A stretch of 64,000 nucleotides of DNA from Micromonospora olivasterospora (lineage in GTDB: Bacteria; Actinomycetota; Actinomycetes; Mycobacteriales; Micromonosporaceae): positions 2,914,001-2,978,000 of the forward strand of contig NZ_VLKE01000001.1 of the NCBI RefSeq assembly GCF_007830265.1. Reading direction: 5' to 3'. Of this stretch, positions 52,930 to 60,517 are shown piece after piece. The notes under the pieces were generated by a model. The model saw only the letters and a list, made by a program, of their open reading frames with translations. It made no database searches and was not told the DNA's origin. The translations under genes and the position numbers were made by a program. How positions within the stretch are numbered: position 1 is the first letter of the stretch; the number at the start of each line of letters is the position of its first letter.

Positions 52930-53490
52930 TCACCGGCGCGGGTAGCGCAGCAGGAGGCTCGCCGACACCTCCTCGTCGCCGACGGCCGCGTAGCTGTGCG
53001 GCACGTCGGACGTCCAGCGCAGGTGGCCGCCCACCCCGGCGGTCAGCGGGGCGTCCGCCGGCCCGGCGCGGAGCACCCCGGCGAAGACCGTGACGTGCTC
53101 GGTGACCCCGGGCTGGTGCGCGGGGGAGAGCTGCCCCGGCCCCGGGGCGACCCGCATGCGGTACAGCTCGTACGTCGCGTCCGCCTCGGTGAACACCTCC
53201 AACAGGGTCGCGCTCACCGCCGCGCCGGTCACGGTCGGGCTGGTGGCCGGCCCGGCGAGCACGGCGGTCAGCGGCACCCCGAGCTGGGCGGTGACCGCGT
53301 ACAGGGTCTCCAGGGTCGGGTTGCGGGTGCCGTTCTCCAGCCCGGAGAGCGTCGCCTTCCCCACCCCGGCCAGCCGGGCCAGGGTGGACAGGGAGATCCC
53401 CCGCTCCTCGCGCAGTTCGCGTACGCGGCGGCCGACCGGGCCGGCGCCGGTGTCGATGGCCCGTCCCCGGGCTGGTGCAGGCAGCTCCAC
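52930..53490 (-). CDS. XRE-cupin transcriptional regulator
   Basis: 186 residues. N-terminal Cro/C1 HTH (VRELREERGISLSTLARLAG, VGKATLSGLENGTRNPTLET) at residues 22-75, then a C-terminal cupin domain (ELYRMRVAPGPGQLSPAHQP, GVTEHVTVFAGVLRAG, WTSDVPHSYAAVG). Such regulators sense small ligands and control an adjacent transporter or enzyme. It is divergent from a BenE-type transporter across a 58-bp gap with a palindrome. Confidence 0.9.
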   Translation of the reverse strand: MELPAPARGRAIDTGAGPVGRRVRELREERGISLSTLARLAGVGKATLSGLENGTRNPTLETLYAVTAQLGVPLTAVLAGPATSPTVTGAAVSATLLEVFTEADATYELYRMRVAPGPGQLSPAHQPGVTEHVTVFAGVLRAGPADAPLTAGVGGHLRWTSDVPHSYAAVGDEEVSASLLLRYPRR

Positions 53491-53513
53491 GCAGCTATGG
53501 TGCTACACGCTTG

Positions 53514-53533
53514 CCGTTCCGTAAACGGAACGG
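53514..53533. promoter_or_regulatory. Operator candidate for the XRE-cupin regulator
   Basis: CCGTTCCGT and ACGGAACGG (9-bp perfect arms, 2-bp spacer) lie between the regulator start (53490) and the transporter start (53549). Confidence 0.8.
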
Positions 53534-53548
53534 TCGGAAGGGGGAGAC

Positions 53549-54874
53549 GTGCGCGGCCTGCTGCAACCCGTGCTCGCCGGGGTGGTGACCGCGCTCGTCG
53601 GCTTCGCCAGCTCGTTCACCGTCGTGCTGGCCGGGCTGCGGGCCGTCGGCGCCAGCGAGGCGCAGGCCGCCTCGGGGCTGCTCACGGTCTGCGTCGCGTC
53701 CGGCGCCTGCGCCGCGTGGCTGGGGCTGCGGCACCGGCTGCCCATGGCCGTCGCCTGGTCCACGCCCGGCGCCGCCCTGCTGGTGGCCACCGGCCCGGTG
53801 CCCGGCGGCTGGCCGGCGGCCGTCGGCGCGTTCGTCGTCTGCGGGGCGCTGATCGTCGCCGCCGGGCTGTTCCCGCCGCTGTCCCGGGCGGTGGCCGCCA
53901 TTCCCGGCCCGGTCGCCAGCGCGATGCTGGCCGGCGTGCTGCTGCCGCTGTGCACCGCCCCGGTCCGGGCGCTGGTCGAGGTGCCGCGGCTGGCCGCGCC
54001 CGTGGTCGTCACCTGGCTGGTGCTGCACCGGTTCGCGCGGCGCTGGGCCGTGCCCGCCGCGCTCGTCGTGGCGGCGGTCGCCATCGCGCTGACCGCGTCC
54101 GGCGGGATCGGCGCGCACGGCCTGCGGCCGGTGGTTGCCCTCACCGTGCCCGAGTGGACCGTGCCGGCCGTCGTGGGGCTGGCGCTGCCGCTGTTCCTGG
54201 TCACCATGGCCGCGCAGAACGTCCCCGGCATGGCGGTGCTCGCCGGGTACGGCTACCGTCCGCCGCTCGGCTCGGCGCTGCGGGTCACCGGGCTGGCCAG
54301 CGCCCTCGGCGCCCCGGTCGGCGGGCACGCGGTCAACCTCGCCGCGATCACCGCCGCGCTGGCGGCCGGCCCGGACGCCCACCCCGACCCGGAGCGCCGC
54401 TGGGTCGCCTCGGTCACCGCCGGCATCGGCCTGGCCCTGCTGGGCCTCACGGCCGGCGTCGCCACGACGCTGGTGCTGCTGTCCCCGCCCGTGCTCATCG
54501 AGGCGGTGGCCGGGCTCGCGCTGCTCGCCGCGCTGGCCGGGACGGTGGCCTCGGCGGTCGCCGACCCGGACGCCCGGGAGGCCGCCGTGGTGACCTTCGT
54601 GGTCACCGCCTCCGGGGTGAGCCTGTTCGGCGTCGGTGGCGCGTTCTGGGGACTGGTCGCCGGCTGGGTCGTGCTGCTGCTCTTCCGCCGCCGCGCGAAC
54701 CCGGCGCGCCATGTCGGCGACATGGCGGTGTCCGGACCGCCCGGACACCGCGATGACGGCGATCTGGAGTCGATCAACGCCGCGCCGACCGCCGGGGCCT
54801 CGGCGTCGTGGTGGCTCACTCCTCGCGGGGCAGGCTCGCGGCGGGGACGTCGAGGCGTACCCGGCCGTCGGTGA
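53549..54874 (+). CDS. BenE-family benzoate/H+ symporter-like transporter
   Basis: 441 residues from GTG 53549, with GAAGGGGGAGA as ribosome site. About 11-12 hydrophobic segments; family features include GVVTALVGFASSFTVVLAGL, MAVAWSTPGAALLVATGP, MAAQNVPGMAVLAGYGYRPP and GAPVGGHAVNLAAITAALAA. The known family imports aromatic acids with protons; the substrate here is unproven. The last 55 residues are hydrophilic and overlap the 3' end of the convergent gene, an unusual extension possibly caused by loss of the native stop. Confidence 0.88.
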   Translation: MRGLLQPVLAGVVTALVGFASSFTVVLAGLRAVGASEAQAASGLLTVCVASGACAAWLGLRHRLPMAVAWSTPGAALLVATGPVPGGWPAAVGAFVVCGALIVAAGLFPPLSRAVAAIPGPVASAMLAGVLLPLCTAPVRALVEVPRLAAPVVVTWLVLHRFARRWAVPAALVVAAVAIALTASGGIGAHGLRPVVALTVPEWTVPAVVGLALPLFLVTMAAQNVPGMAVLAGYGYRPPLGSALRVTGLASALGAPVGGHAVNLAAITAALAAGPDAHPDPERRWVASVTAGIGLALLGLTAGVATTLVLLSPPVLIEAVAGLALLAALAGTVASAVADPDAREAAVVTFVVTASGVSLFGVGGAFWGLVAGWVVLLLFRRRANPARHVGDMAVSGPPGHRDDGDLESINAAPTAGASASWWLTPRGAGSRRGRRGVPGRR

Positions 54875-55190
54875 CGGCGGTGATCTGGTCCGCGAGCACG
54901 TACACGGCGCCCGTCGGGGCGAGGTCGGTGGAGACCTTCAGGTAGCCCGTACGCAGCAGGCGGGCCGCCAGGTCGGCCGGGACGTCCGGCTCCTCGACGG
55001 CCGTCGCCCCGATCAACTCGTCCAGGCTGCCGCCCGGGTCGACGGTCGGCGCCTGCACGGTCACCGCGTTCGGGTCGCCCCGCTGGACGAGGTCGACCGT
55101 GCCGATCTCGGCGCCGGTCACGTCGACCACCGGCATTCCCGTGGTGACGCGGGAGATGCCCGCCTGCTGATCGATGCCGCGCTGCTTCAT
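54816..55190 (-). CDS. PRC-barrel/DUF2171-like protein
   Basis: 124 residues from ATG 55190 (MKQRGIDQQAGISRVTTGMP). A small beta-barrel pattern: VVDVTGAEIGTVDLVQRGDP, then a second half GYLKVSTDLAPTGAVYVLAD, QITAVTDGRVRL. This matches actinobacterial DUF2171/PRC-like stress proteins. A degenerate relative of its middle part lies at 58691-58900. Its upstream region contains a 35-bp direct duplication. Confidence 0.7.
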   Translation of the reverse strand: MKQRGIDQQAGISRVTTGMPVVDVTGAEIGTVDLVQRGDPNAVTVQAPTVDPGGSLDELIGATAVEEPDVPADLAARLLRTGYLKVSTDLAPTGAVYVLADQITAVTDGRVRLDVPAASLPREE

Positions 55191-55218
55191 CCAGGCGCGG
55201 TTCCCGACGCGCCGCCCG

Positions 55219-55288
55219 GCTAAACGCCTCAGCCCGTACGTCAGCCCGTGGAAGCTAAACGCCTCAGCCCGTACGTCAGCCCGTGGAA
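55219..55288. repeat. 35-bp tandem duplication
   Basis: Two identical 35-bp units (55219-55253 and 55254-55288), starting GCTAAACGCCTCAGCCC and ending CCCGTGGAA, about 30 bp upstream of the PRC-barrel-like gene. Probably a slippage event that may alter its promoter. Confidence 0.85.
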
Positions 55289-55401
55289 GTGCCGGCCCAT
55301 TGACGAGTTTTGCCTGCCGGGTGGCGCTATGGGTGGAGTATCGGGGGGTGGTGGTGCGTGGCGGCGCTCGGGGCAAAGAAGCTCGGGCCTCGCCGTAGGC
55401 G

Positions 55402-56061
55402 TCAGGTCCAGCGGCGACGGCGCCACGGGGTCGCCGCATAGGCTGCGATGCCCGCCGCGAGAAGTGAGGCGCTGAGGAAGAGGCTGGGCAGGTCATCGTG
55501 GGGGCGTGCGCTGAACTCCCACCAGCGGTACTGCTGGTGTCCACCGTATCCCCAATACCACAACACGACGGCGGTTGCCGTAGGCAGGGTCCAGGCCAGT
55601 CGCCATCCGAGGATTGCTCCTGCGATCAGAGCAAGCCCGAACCAGGCGACCCAGGAACGAGCAGTGATTGCGAGCACCGCTGGGTGCAGCACGATCGCGC
55701 AAATGGCCAGGTAGATCGCTGCGCAGCCGAGACTCAGGCCGGCCAGATAGCGACGCTGCATCGACATCAGGCGCTGGGTTGCGACCACTTCCAGGTCGGC
55801 GAGCGGGCTGGTCAACGCGAGGACAGGTAGCACGGCGGCGCCCATGGCGATCATGCGCCACAGAGGAATTGTCGCCTTGCTCTCTTCGACGGCTGTGGGG
55901 ATCGGTGTCTGCACCAAGCCGAACGCAGCGGCAAGAACGCCCAGCAGGACCGTGACGGCCAGGACTGACCGAGCCGGTCTGACAGCGAGAAAGAGCCGGA
56001 GCCCGCTCGTTGCCACGGGCACATCAGTGTCCGGGCCGACAGTAACGCCCACGGAGATCAT
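55402..56061 (-). CDS. Membrane protein of a secreted-peptide/ABC operon
   Basis: 219 residues, about six hydrophobic segments (ARSVLAVTVLLGVLAAAFGL, MIAMGAAVLPVLALTSPLAD, YLAGLSLGCAAIYLAICAIV, WVAWFGLALIAGAILGWRLA, LFLSASLLAAGIAAYAA). Not a recognised family. Last gene of a four-gene operon; its start overlaps the permease gene by 38 bp. It could be a second permease subunit or an immunity protein. Confidence 0.75.
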   Translation of the reverse strand: MISVGVTVGPDTDVPVATSGLRLFLAVRPARSVLAVTVLLGVLAAAFGLVQTPIPTAVEESKATIPLWRMIAMGAAVLPVLALTSPLADLEVVATQRLMSMQRRYLAGLSLGCAAIYLAICAIVLHPAVLAITARSWVAWFGLALIAGAILGWRLAWTLPTATAVVLWYWGYGGHQQYRWWEFSARPHDDLPSLFLSASLLAAGIAAYAATPWRRRRWT

Positions 56062-57319
56062 TCACCTCTTCTTCAGCCCAGCGGAACTGATCGGTGCGAG
56101 AGAGATCTGCGGCGACGGCCCGTCCCTTCGTCCACGCCTGCTGCAATGCCTCTGGGGCGTTCGTGTGGTAGTCGGGGCTCCCTCCGCCAGCCAGATAGGC
56201 CTCCAGCCACTTGTCGATGGCTGCAAGTTGGCTCTGGTCCGGCTCGGTGATCTCCATCCAGTCGCACGTCCGGAGGTCCTGGAAGGCAAAAGTCGCGCTG
56301 GTAATCGCCTTGCCGATGTCACCGGCGTAAGACCACCGGCTTCCTTCCAAGATGTGAAAGACCGGCGATTCGGCCTCGTAGTCGAGGTGTTTCGTTCCGT
56401 CGGGTCCGATGTAACTGCTCTTCACCAGTCCGATTTCGCTGATTAGCGGTGGACGCTTGAAGGCGCCAGGGAGATCGTCGATGCGTGCGTTGATCTCCCG
56501 CAACTCCGGAAGATACTTCTCGTGCTCGGGCCAGATACACAGCCTCGTCGAACCGTCAAGGCAGAGCACCTGGTCACCCGGCGGTTCCCGGTCGGCGACC
56601 ACGGCAGTAGCGCCCATGACCACCAGGAGGGACAGCGCTACCGGGAGCAGTGCGGCGGCTCTGCGTCGACGCTGCCGCAGCGCCTCCGAACCGGCCAGCC
56701 ATAGGGTAACCAGCAGCAGGGCCACAACGAGGCCCAGGCGGAGGGCCAACGGCACCGGAGCGACCGCTACCTCCGGCCGGCCAGACACCACGACGAATCC
56801 CACCCGGTCCAGTAACACCGTCAGAAACAGGAAGCCCATCGCCGCCGCGAAAGCAGAGAAGACGGGGCCGAGCAGCCGGCCGCACGCCCAGCCGAGAGCG
56901 ACCGCCAACAGGATTGCGAACAAACCGAGCAGAACGTAGCCCAGCCAGAGATGAACGCCGGGCGGAAAGGTGCGAGCGGTCACCGCGAAGGCCACCACTT
57001 GGCCGATCAGGTAAGGAACCAGCAGCACGGCGAGGGCCGCGGTGAGCCGGTGGGCCTCAACGCGTGCCGGATGGACGCGCGCTGCCCTCAGTTGCTCCTC
57101 GACCCTCTGCCGCCTGGGCGCGCTCGCCGACCATGCGGCCGCGCCGGCTCCAAACACCCCCAACAGGTACGCGGGTACCTGCCCGGCTGCGCCGGTCTCC
57201 GGCCAGACGCCGATCCAGTGGCGATCACGCAGGAACAACACCGCCAGGTCGAGTACGACGAGTACGGGGAAGGCCCAGCGGATCGGGGAGTTCCGCACGT
57301 GCAGCCAGAACCCGCTCAC
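56024..57319 (-). CDS. ABC permease-like membrane protein with extracytoplasmic domain
   Basis: 431 residues from ATG 57319, overlapping the ATPase stop. The first 240 residues contain about six membrane segments (WAFPVLVVLDLAVLFLRD, PAYLLGVFGAGAAAWSA, LTAALAVLLVPYLIGQVVAF, LWLGYVLLGLFAILLAVALG). The C-terminal 190 residues are hydrophilic, with two Cys (QVLCLDGSTRLCIWPEHEKY), probably extracytoplasmic. No known permease signature, but the position next to the ATPase makes it the likely transport partner. Confidence 0.75.
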   Translation of the reverse strand: MSGFWLHVRNSPIRWAFPVLVVLDLAVLFLRDRHWIGVWPETGAAGQVPAYLLGVFGAGAAAWSASAPRRQRVEEQLRAARVHPARVEAHRLTAALAVLLVPYLIGQVVAFAVTARTFPPGVHLWLGYVLLGLFAILLAVALGWACGRLLGPVFSAFAAAMGFLFLTVLLDRVGFVVVSGRPEVAVAPVPLALRLGLVVALLLVTLWLAGSEALRQRRRRAAALLPVALSLLVVMGATAVVADREPPGDQVLCLDGSTRLCIWPEHEKYLPELREINARIDDLPGAFKRPPLISEIGLVKSSYIGPDGTKHLDYEAESPVFHILEGSRWSYAGDIGKAITSATFAFQDLRTCDWMEITEPDQSQLAAIDKWLEAYLAGGGSPDYHTNAPEALQQAWTKGRAVAADLSRTDQFRWAEEEVNDLRGRYCRPGH

Positions 57320-58062
57320 AACTGCTGCTCCCCCTCGGGAAGTAGGTGCATGTATGCCCGCTCTAGTCTCGAGTGCCCTGGGAGGTCGTCGCGGCCCAGC
57401 AATTCAAGTTCCGCGACTGTACCGTCAAAGCGGGCGGCCCCACCGTGCATCACGATCACCCGGTCGCAGACCGCTCCGACATCATCGATGAGGTGCGTGC
57501 TCAGCACCACGACCGTCTCGCCGAGCCCCGAAATGATTTTTCGGAACTGCAGCCGCTGCCGCGGGTCCAGCCCGACCGTTGGCTCGTCCAGCAGCACAAG
57601 CCGGGGCTGCCCGACAACCGCCCAGGCAATACCGGCACGTCTGCGCATGCCGCCGGAGAGGCTGCCCATCTTCGACCGCCTGCGGTCGGTGAGGTCGACC
57701 ATCTCCAGCGCCTCGCCGACCGACCGTCGCCACCGCTTGGCTGGGAGCCCTCGCATCCAGGCCGCATAGGTCACGAAGTCGGTGACTGTCATCTTCGGGT
57801 CGAAGCCGAACTCTTGTGGCAAATAGCCGATCCGGTTGCGAACGAACCGAGCGGACTTCTCCCCCGAGACCTGGATGCCGTCGATGTATATCCGGCCGTT
57901 CCGCGGTGGCATGACGGTCGCGAGTGTGCGGAGCAACGTGGTCTTACCTGCCCCGTTCGGGCCTAGGAGGGCAGTGATCCCTGGTTGCAGTGCGGCGCTC
58001 AGGTTGTCGATGACAGTCGACGTTTCATAGCCCTGGGAAAGTGCGTCGAGTACTACGCTCAT
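57316..58062 (-). CDS. ABC transporter ATP-binding protein
   Basis: 248 residues. Walker A ALLGPNGAGKTTLLRTLATV near residue 35, Q-loop YLPQEFGFDP, signature SLSGGMRRRAGIAWA, Walker B LVLLDEPTVGLDPRQR, H-loop VVLSTHLIDDV. This is the bacteriocin/antibiotic-exporter type (CcmA-like) that works with a separate membrane subunit. The gene overlaps the permease gene by 4 bp. Upstream a strong hairpin separates it from the secreted peptide gene. Confidence 0.93.
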   Translation of the reverse strand: MSVVLDALSQGYETSTVIDNLSAALQPGITALLGPNGAGKTTLLRTLATVMPPRNGRIYIDGIQVSGEKSARFVRNRIGYLPQEFGFDPKMTVTDFVTYAAWMRGLPAKRWRRSVGEALEMVDLTDRRRSKMGSLSGGMRRRAGIAWAVVGQPRLVLLDEPTVGLDPRQRLQFRKIISGLGETVVVLSTHLIDDVGAVCDRVIVMHGGAARFDGTVAELELLGRDDLPGHSRLERAYMHLLPEGEQQL

Positions 58063-58096
58063 GCAAACGACTCTCTCGTTTCAGGTGACACGCGAA

Positions 58097-58130
58097 TGAA
58101 GGAGTGTGGCTGACGAGCCACACTCCTTCA
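58097..58130 (-). terminator. Attenuator/terminator between peptide and transporter genes
   Basis: Perfect 15-bp stem TGAAGGAGTGTGGCT / AGCCACACTCCTTCA with a 4-nt loop, between the peptide stop (58148) and the ATPase start (58062). It would allow higher expression of the peptide than of the transporter. Confidence 0.85.
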
Positions 58131-58147
58131 CGCATCACCAGCAGTTA

Positions 58148-58483
58148 CTACACGTAGGTGATCCAGCCGTTACTGGCGCCGAACGTGCAGTCGGTGCCGC
58201 TGACGGTGGCGGTGCTGCCCTGGACCCGACCAATGCTCATGCTCTTGTCCGCCTGCGCCGAGCATGCCACACCGGACACGTACGTTCCGGCGTACTTTGC
58301 GCCGGGCGAGTCACACTTCTGCGCCCAAGCCGTGTTCCACCACTGCGTGTAGCAGTTGAAAACCGGGCTTGACGTGCCGGCGGCGAAGGCGGGACTCGTT
58401 ACCATCACACCGGCGGTGCCAGCGGCAAGCAGGCCGAGCGTAGCTGCCTGCGCTGCTCGCTTTCCAAGGCGACGGGATCGCAT
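58148..58483 (-). CDS. Small secreted cysteine-bearing peptide
   Basis: 111 residues from ATG 58483. A Sec signal peptide (MRSRRLGKRAAQAATLGLLA, then AGTAGVMVTSPAFAA) would release a mature chain of about 76 residues. This contains four Cys (VFNCYTQ, AQKCDSP, GVACSAQ, GTDCTFG), aromatic residues (QWWNTAW) and a beta-like C-terminus ending GWITYV. Two disulfides are likely. It is the first gene of an operon with an ABC transporter. It does not match lactococcin 972 or other peptides I know. Candidate bacteriocin or signal; unproven. Confidence 0.72.
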   Translation of the reverse strand: MRSRRLGKRAAQAATLGLLAAGTAGVMVTSPAFAAGTSSPVFNCYTQWWNTAWAQKCDSPGAKYAGTYVSGVACSAQADKSMSIGRVQGSTATVSGTDCTFGASNGWITYV

Positions 58484-58690
58484 CGGGTGCTGAGGGTTGC
58501 TCCCTAACCTCCATGGATCGGCGCTGGTGGGGAGCCACACCATTGCACGATCCAATGGGCGCCATCCCCGTCTTGGCGAGAACCGATAATAGTGATCGAT
58601 CGACGTCACGGCAAGTGGTGGCGCCGGTACCTTCGGTTGCGTGGTGCTGGTGTATGGTCGCATGTGGACAGTGCGCCCCTGGTGCTTGTT

Positions 58691-58900
58691 CTAAGCGGCA
58701 GGGCGGTCCGCGGGCTGGGGCTGGGGCTGGGCCGGCCGGGTCGGCGACTCCGTGCGGCCGAACGCGTCGTCCAGACTTCCGCCGGGTCCAACGGTTGGAG
58801 TCTTGACCGTCGCCGCGTTCGGGCCGCCCGCGCTGTTCATCCACGTGCCGTTTCCGACCCCGCCGCCCACCTGAGCGCTCGCCGGCCAGGCCTGCGTCAC
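58691..58900 (-). pseudogene. Fragment related to the PRC-barrel-like gene
   Basis: About 70 codons contain GPNAATVKTPTVGPGGSLDD, which parallels DPNAVTVQAPTVDPGGSLDE in the gene at 54816-55190. The flanking domains are missing, so this is a truncated duplicate or a short relative. Frame ends PADRPAA-stop. Confidence 0.5.
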
Positions 58901-58933
58901 CTCGTCGAGCCGAAGCCGCTTGCCGCCGGTCGG

Positions 58934-59194
58934 TCAGGCGGGCCCATCCGGCGTCGGGGTCCATGCGCCCGGCGGACGGGGGGACAGCTCTCGCCAGCCG
59001 TCCGTTCCGGCGAGCAGCGCGCGCACGGTCTCCTCCGCCTCCTCCACGCTGTCGTACTCGTAGAAGCGGGAGACCCCCTCGGCGCCGCCGGCCCGCTGCT
59101 CGACGTGCCACCGGTCGGCGTCCACCCGGAGGAAGACGTCCCGCCGGGCCAGCCGCCCCCACCTGCCGTTCCACCAGTGCCTGCGCTGCTCCAT
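58934..59194 (-). CDS. Small conserved hypothetical protein
   Basis: 86 residues: MEQRRHWWNGRWGRLARRDV, FLRVDADRWHVEQRAGGAEG, then EYDSVEEAEETVRALLAGTD. A charged alpha/beta protein with good codon structure, common in actinomycetes and without assigned function. Confidence 0.7.
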   Translation of the reverse strand: MEQRRHWWNGRWGRLARRDVFLRVDADRWHVEQRAGGAEGVSRFYEYDSVEEAEETVRALLAGTDGWRELSPRPPGAWTPTPDGPA

Positions 59195-59273
59195 GCCCGG
59201 ACTCTATCGAACAGGTGTACGACGCGGAGCGGCCCCCGCGGGAATCCCACAGGGGCCACTGTGCCGGGGCGCG

Positions 59274-59735
59274 TCAGCGCGGGGCGGGCGGCTCCGCACG
59301 GCGGCCGAGCACGTCGTCCAGCGCGCCGCGCTGCTGGCCGGGGGTGGCGTGACCGGCGGCGACCAGGGCGTCCCGGATCTCGGTCAGCAGCTTGACCTCC
59401 TCGCTCGGCGCCTTCGGCGGCGGCTCCTCGCCCCGCTGCCGCCGCTCGGCCAGCTTGTTCATCGGGAAGACCACCAGGAAATAGAGCACCGCGGCGGTGA
59501 GCAGGAAGGTCACCAGCGCATTGAGGAACTGCCCCCATTCGAGATAGTTGCCCGTGCTCAGCTTGACGCGTGCTCCGGGGCCCGCAGGGGTGGCGCCAAC
59601 CAGCTTGATCACTGGCTGCAGGAACGAATTTGTGAACGCCGTGACCACCCCCGTGAACGCGGCGCCGATGACGACGCCGACCGCGAGGTCGACGACGTTC
59701 CCGCGCATGATGAAGTCCTTGAAGCCCTTGAGCAT
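59274..59735 (-). CDS. mscL: Large-conductance mechanosensitive channel MscL
   Basis: 153 residues starting MLKGFKDFIMRGNVVDLAVG, followed by TM1 (VVIGAAFTGVVTAFTNSFLQ), a periplasmic loop, TM2 (FLNALVTFLLTAAVLYFLVV) and a charged cytoplasmic helix (LLTEIRDALVA). Standard MscL with a slightly long C-terminus. A pentameric channel that opens under hypo-osmotic stress. Confidence 0.97.
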   Translation of the reverse strand: MLKGFKDFIMRGNVVDLAVGVVIGAAFTGVVTAFTNSFLQPVIKLVGATPAGPGARVKLSTGNYLEWGQFLNALVTFLLTAAVLYFLVVFPMNKLAERRQRGEEPPPKAPSEEVKLLTEIRDALVAAGHATPGQQRGALDDVLGRRAEPPAPR

Positions 59736-59774
59736 CCGTACTCCCGTGCTGTCCGGTTTACCGTCCCGAGCAAC

Positions 59775-60467
59775 CTATGCCCGGGAGGCCGGCTCCAGGA
59801 AAGCACCGGCCTCCCGGGCCGCCCCGGCCGGGTCGCCGGCGCGGATCGCGGCGATCAGCCGGTCGTGGTCGACGTACCGCTCGGGTTCCAGCGCGTCGCC
59901 CATCGCGTGCGCGACCGTGCTGCGCAGCGCCGCGCCGACCGAGGCGTACAGCTCGGCGAGCATGCCGTTGTGCGCGGCGGCCACCACGGCCGTGTGCAGC
60001 GCCGCGTCGACCTCGACGAACTCGTCGACCCGGCCGGCGCGCCAGGCGGCCTCCCGGGCATCGAGCGCGGCGTCGAGCGCCGCCAGGTCCTCGGGCGTAC
60101 GCCGCAGCGCCGCCAGCCGGGCCGCCTCCACCTCGAACGCCCGGCGGACCTCGATCACCTCGGCCATCCGGTCGTCGATGAGCCGGCGGGCCACCACGGG
60201 GGCCAGCTCGTCGGTCGACACCACGTACGTCCCGGAGCCCTGACGGCACTCCAGCACCCCGGCGTGCACCAGGGCGCGCACCGCCTCCCGGACGGTGTTG
60301 CGCCCGACGCCGAGCGCGGCGACGAGCTGCGGCTCGGTCGGGATGCGCCCGCCGACCGGCCACTCGCCGCCGAGGATGCGGGCCCGGAGCTGCTCGATGG
60401 TCTGCCGGACCCGGTGGCCGCGGGGCGGCACGGGGGCGGAACCCACGGAATCCACGGACGGTGTCAC
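59775..60467 (-). CDS. GntR/FadR-family transcriptional regulator
   Basis: 230 residues from GTG 60467 with AGGAGA upstream. N-terminal winged helix GGRIPTEPQLVAALGVGRNT followed by VREAVRALVHAGVLECRQGS; C-terminal FCD-type helical effector domain (VIEVRRAFEVEAARLAALRR, VDAALHTAVVAAAHNGML, HDRLIAAIRAGDPAGAAREA). Divergent from an MFS gene over a 50-bp gap and therefore its probable regulator. Confidence 0.9.
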   Translation of the reverse strand: MTPSVDSVGSAPVPPRGHRVRQTIEQLRARILGGEWPVGGRIPTEPQLVAALGVGRNTVREAVRALVHAGVLECRQGSGTYVVSTDELAPVVARRLIDDRMAEVIEVRRAFEVEAARLAALRRTPEDLAALDAALDAREAAWRAGRVDEFVEVDAALHTAVVAAAHNGMLAELYASVGAALRSTVAHAMGDALEPERYVDHDRLIAAIRAGDPAGAAREAGAFLEPASRA

Positions 60468-60517
60468 TGGTTACATCTCCTGACCAAAATTCATCCCATG
60501 ATTGTAGGTTCGAGGTC

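Noticed and set aside
53495..54748. Minus-strand frame of 417 codons opposite the BenE gene
   Set aside because: Composition is His/Arg/Gln/Gly-rich typical of antisense frames; the BenE gene on the other strand is unambiguous.
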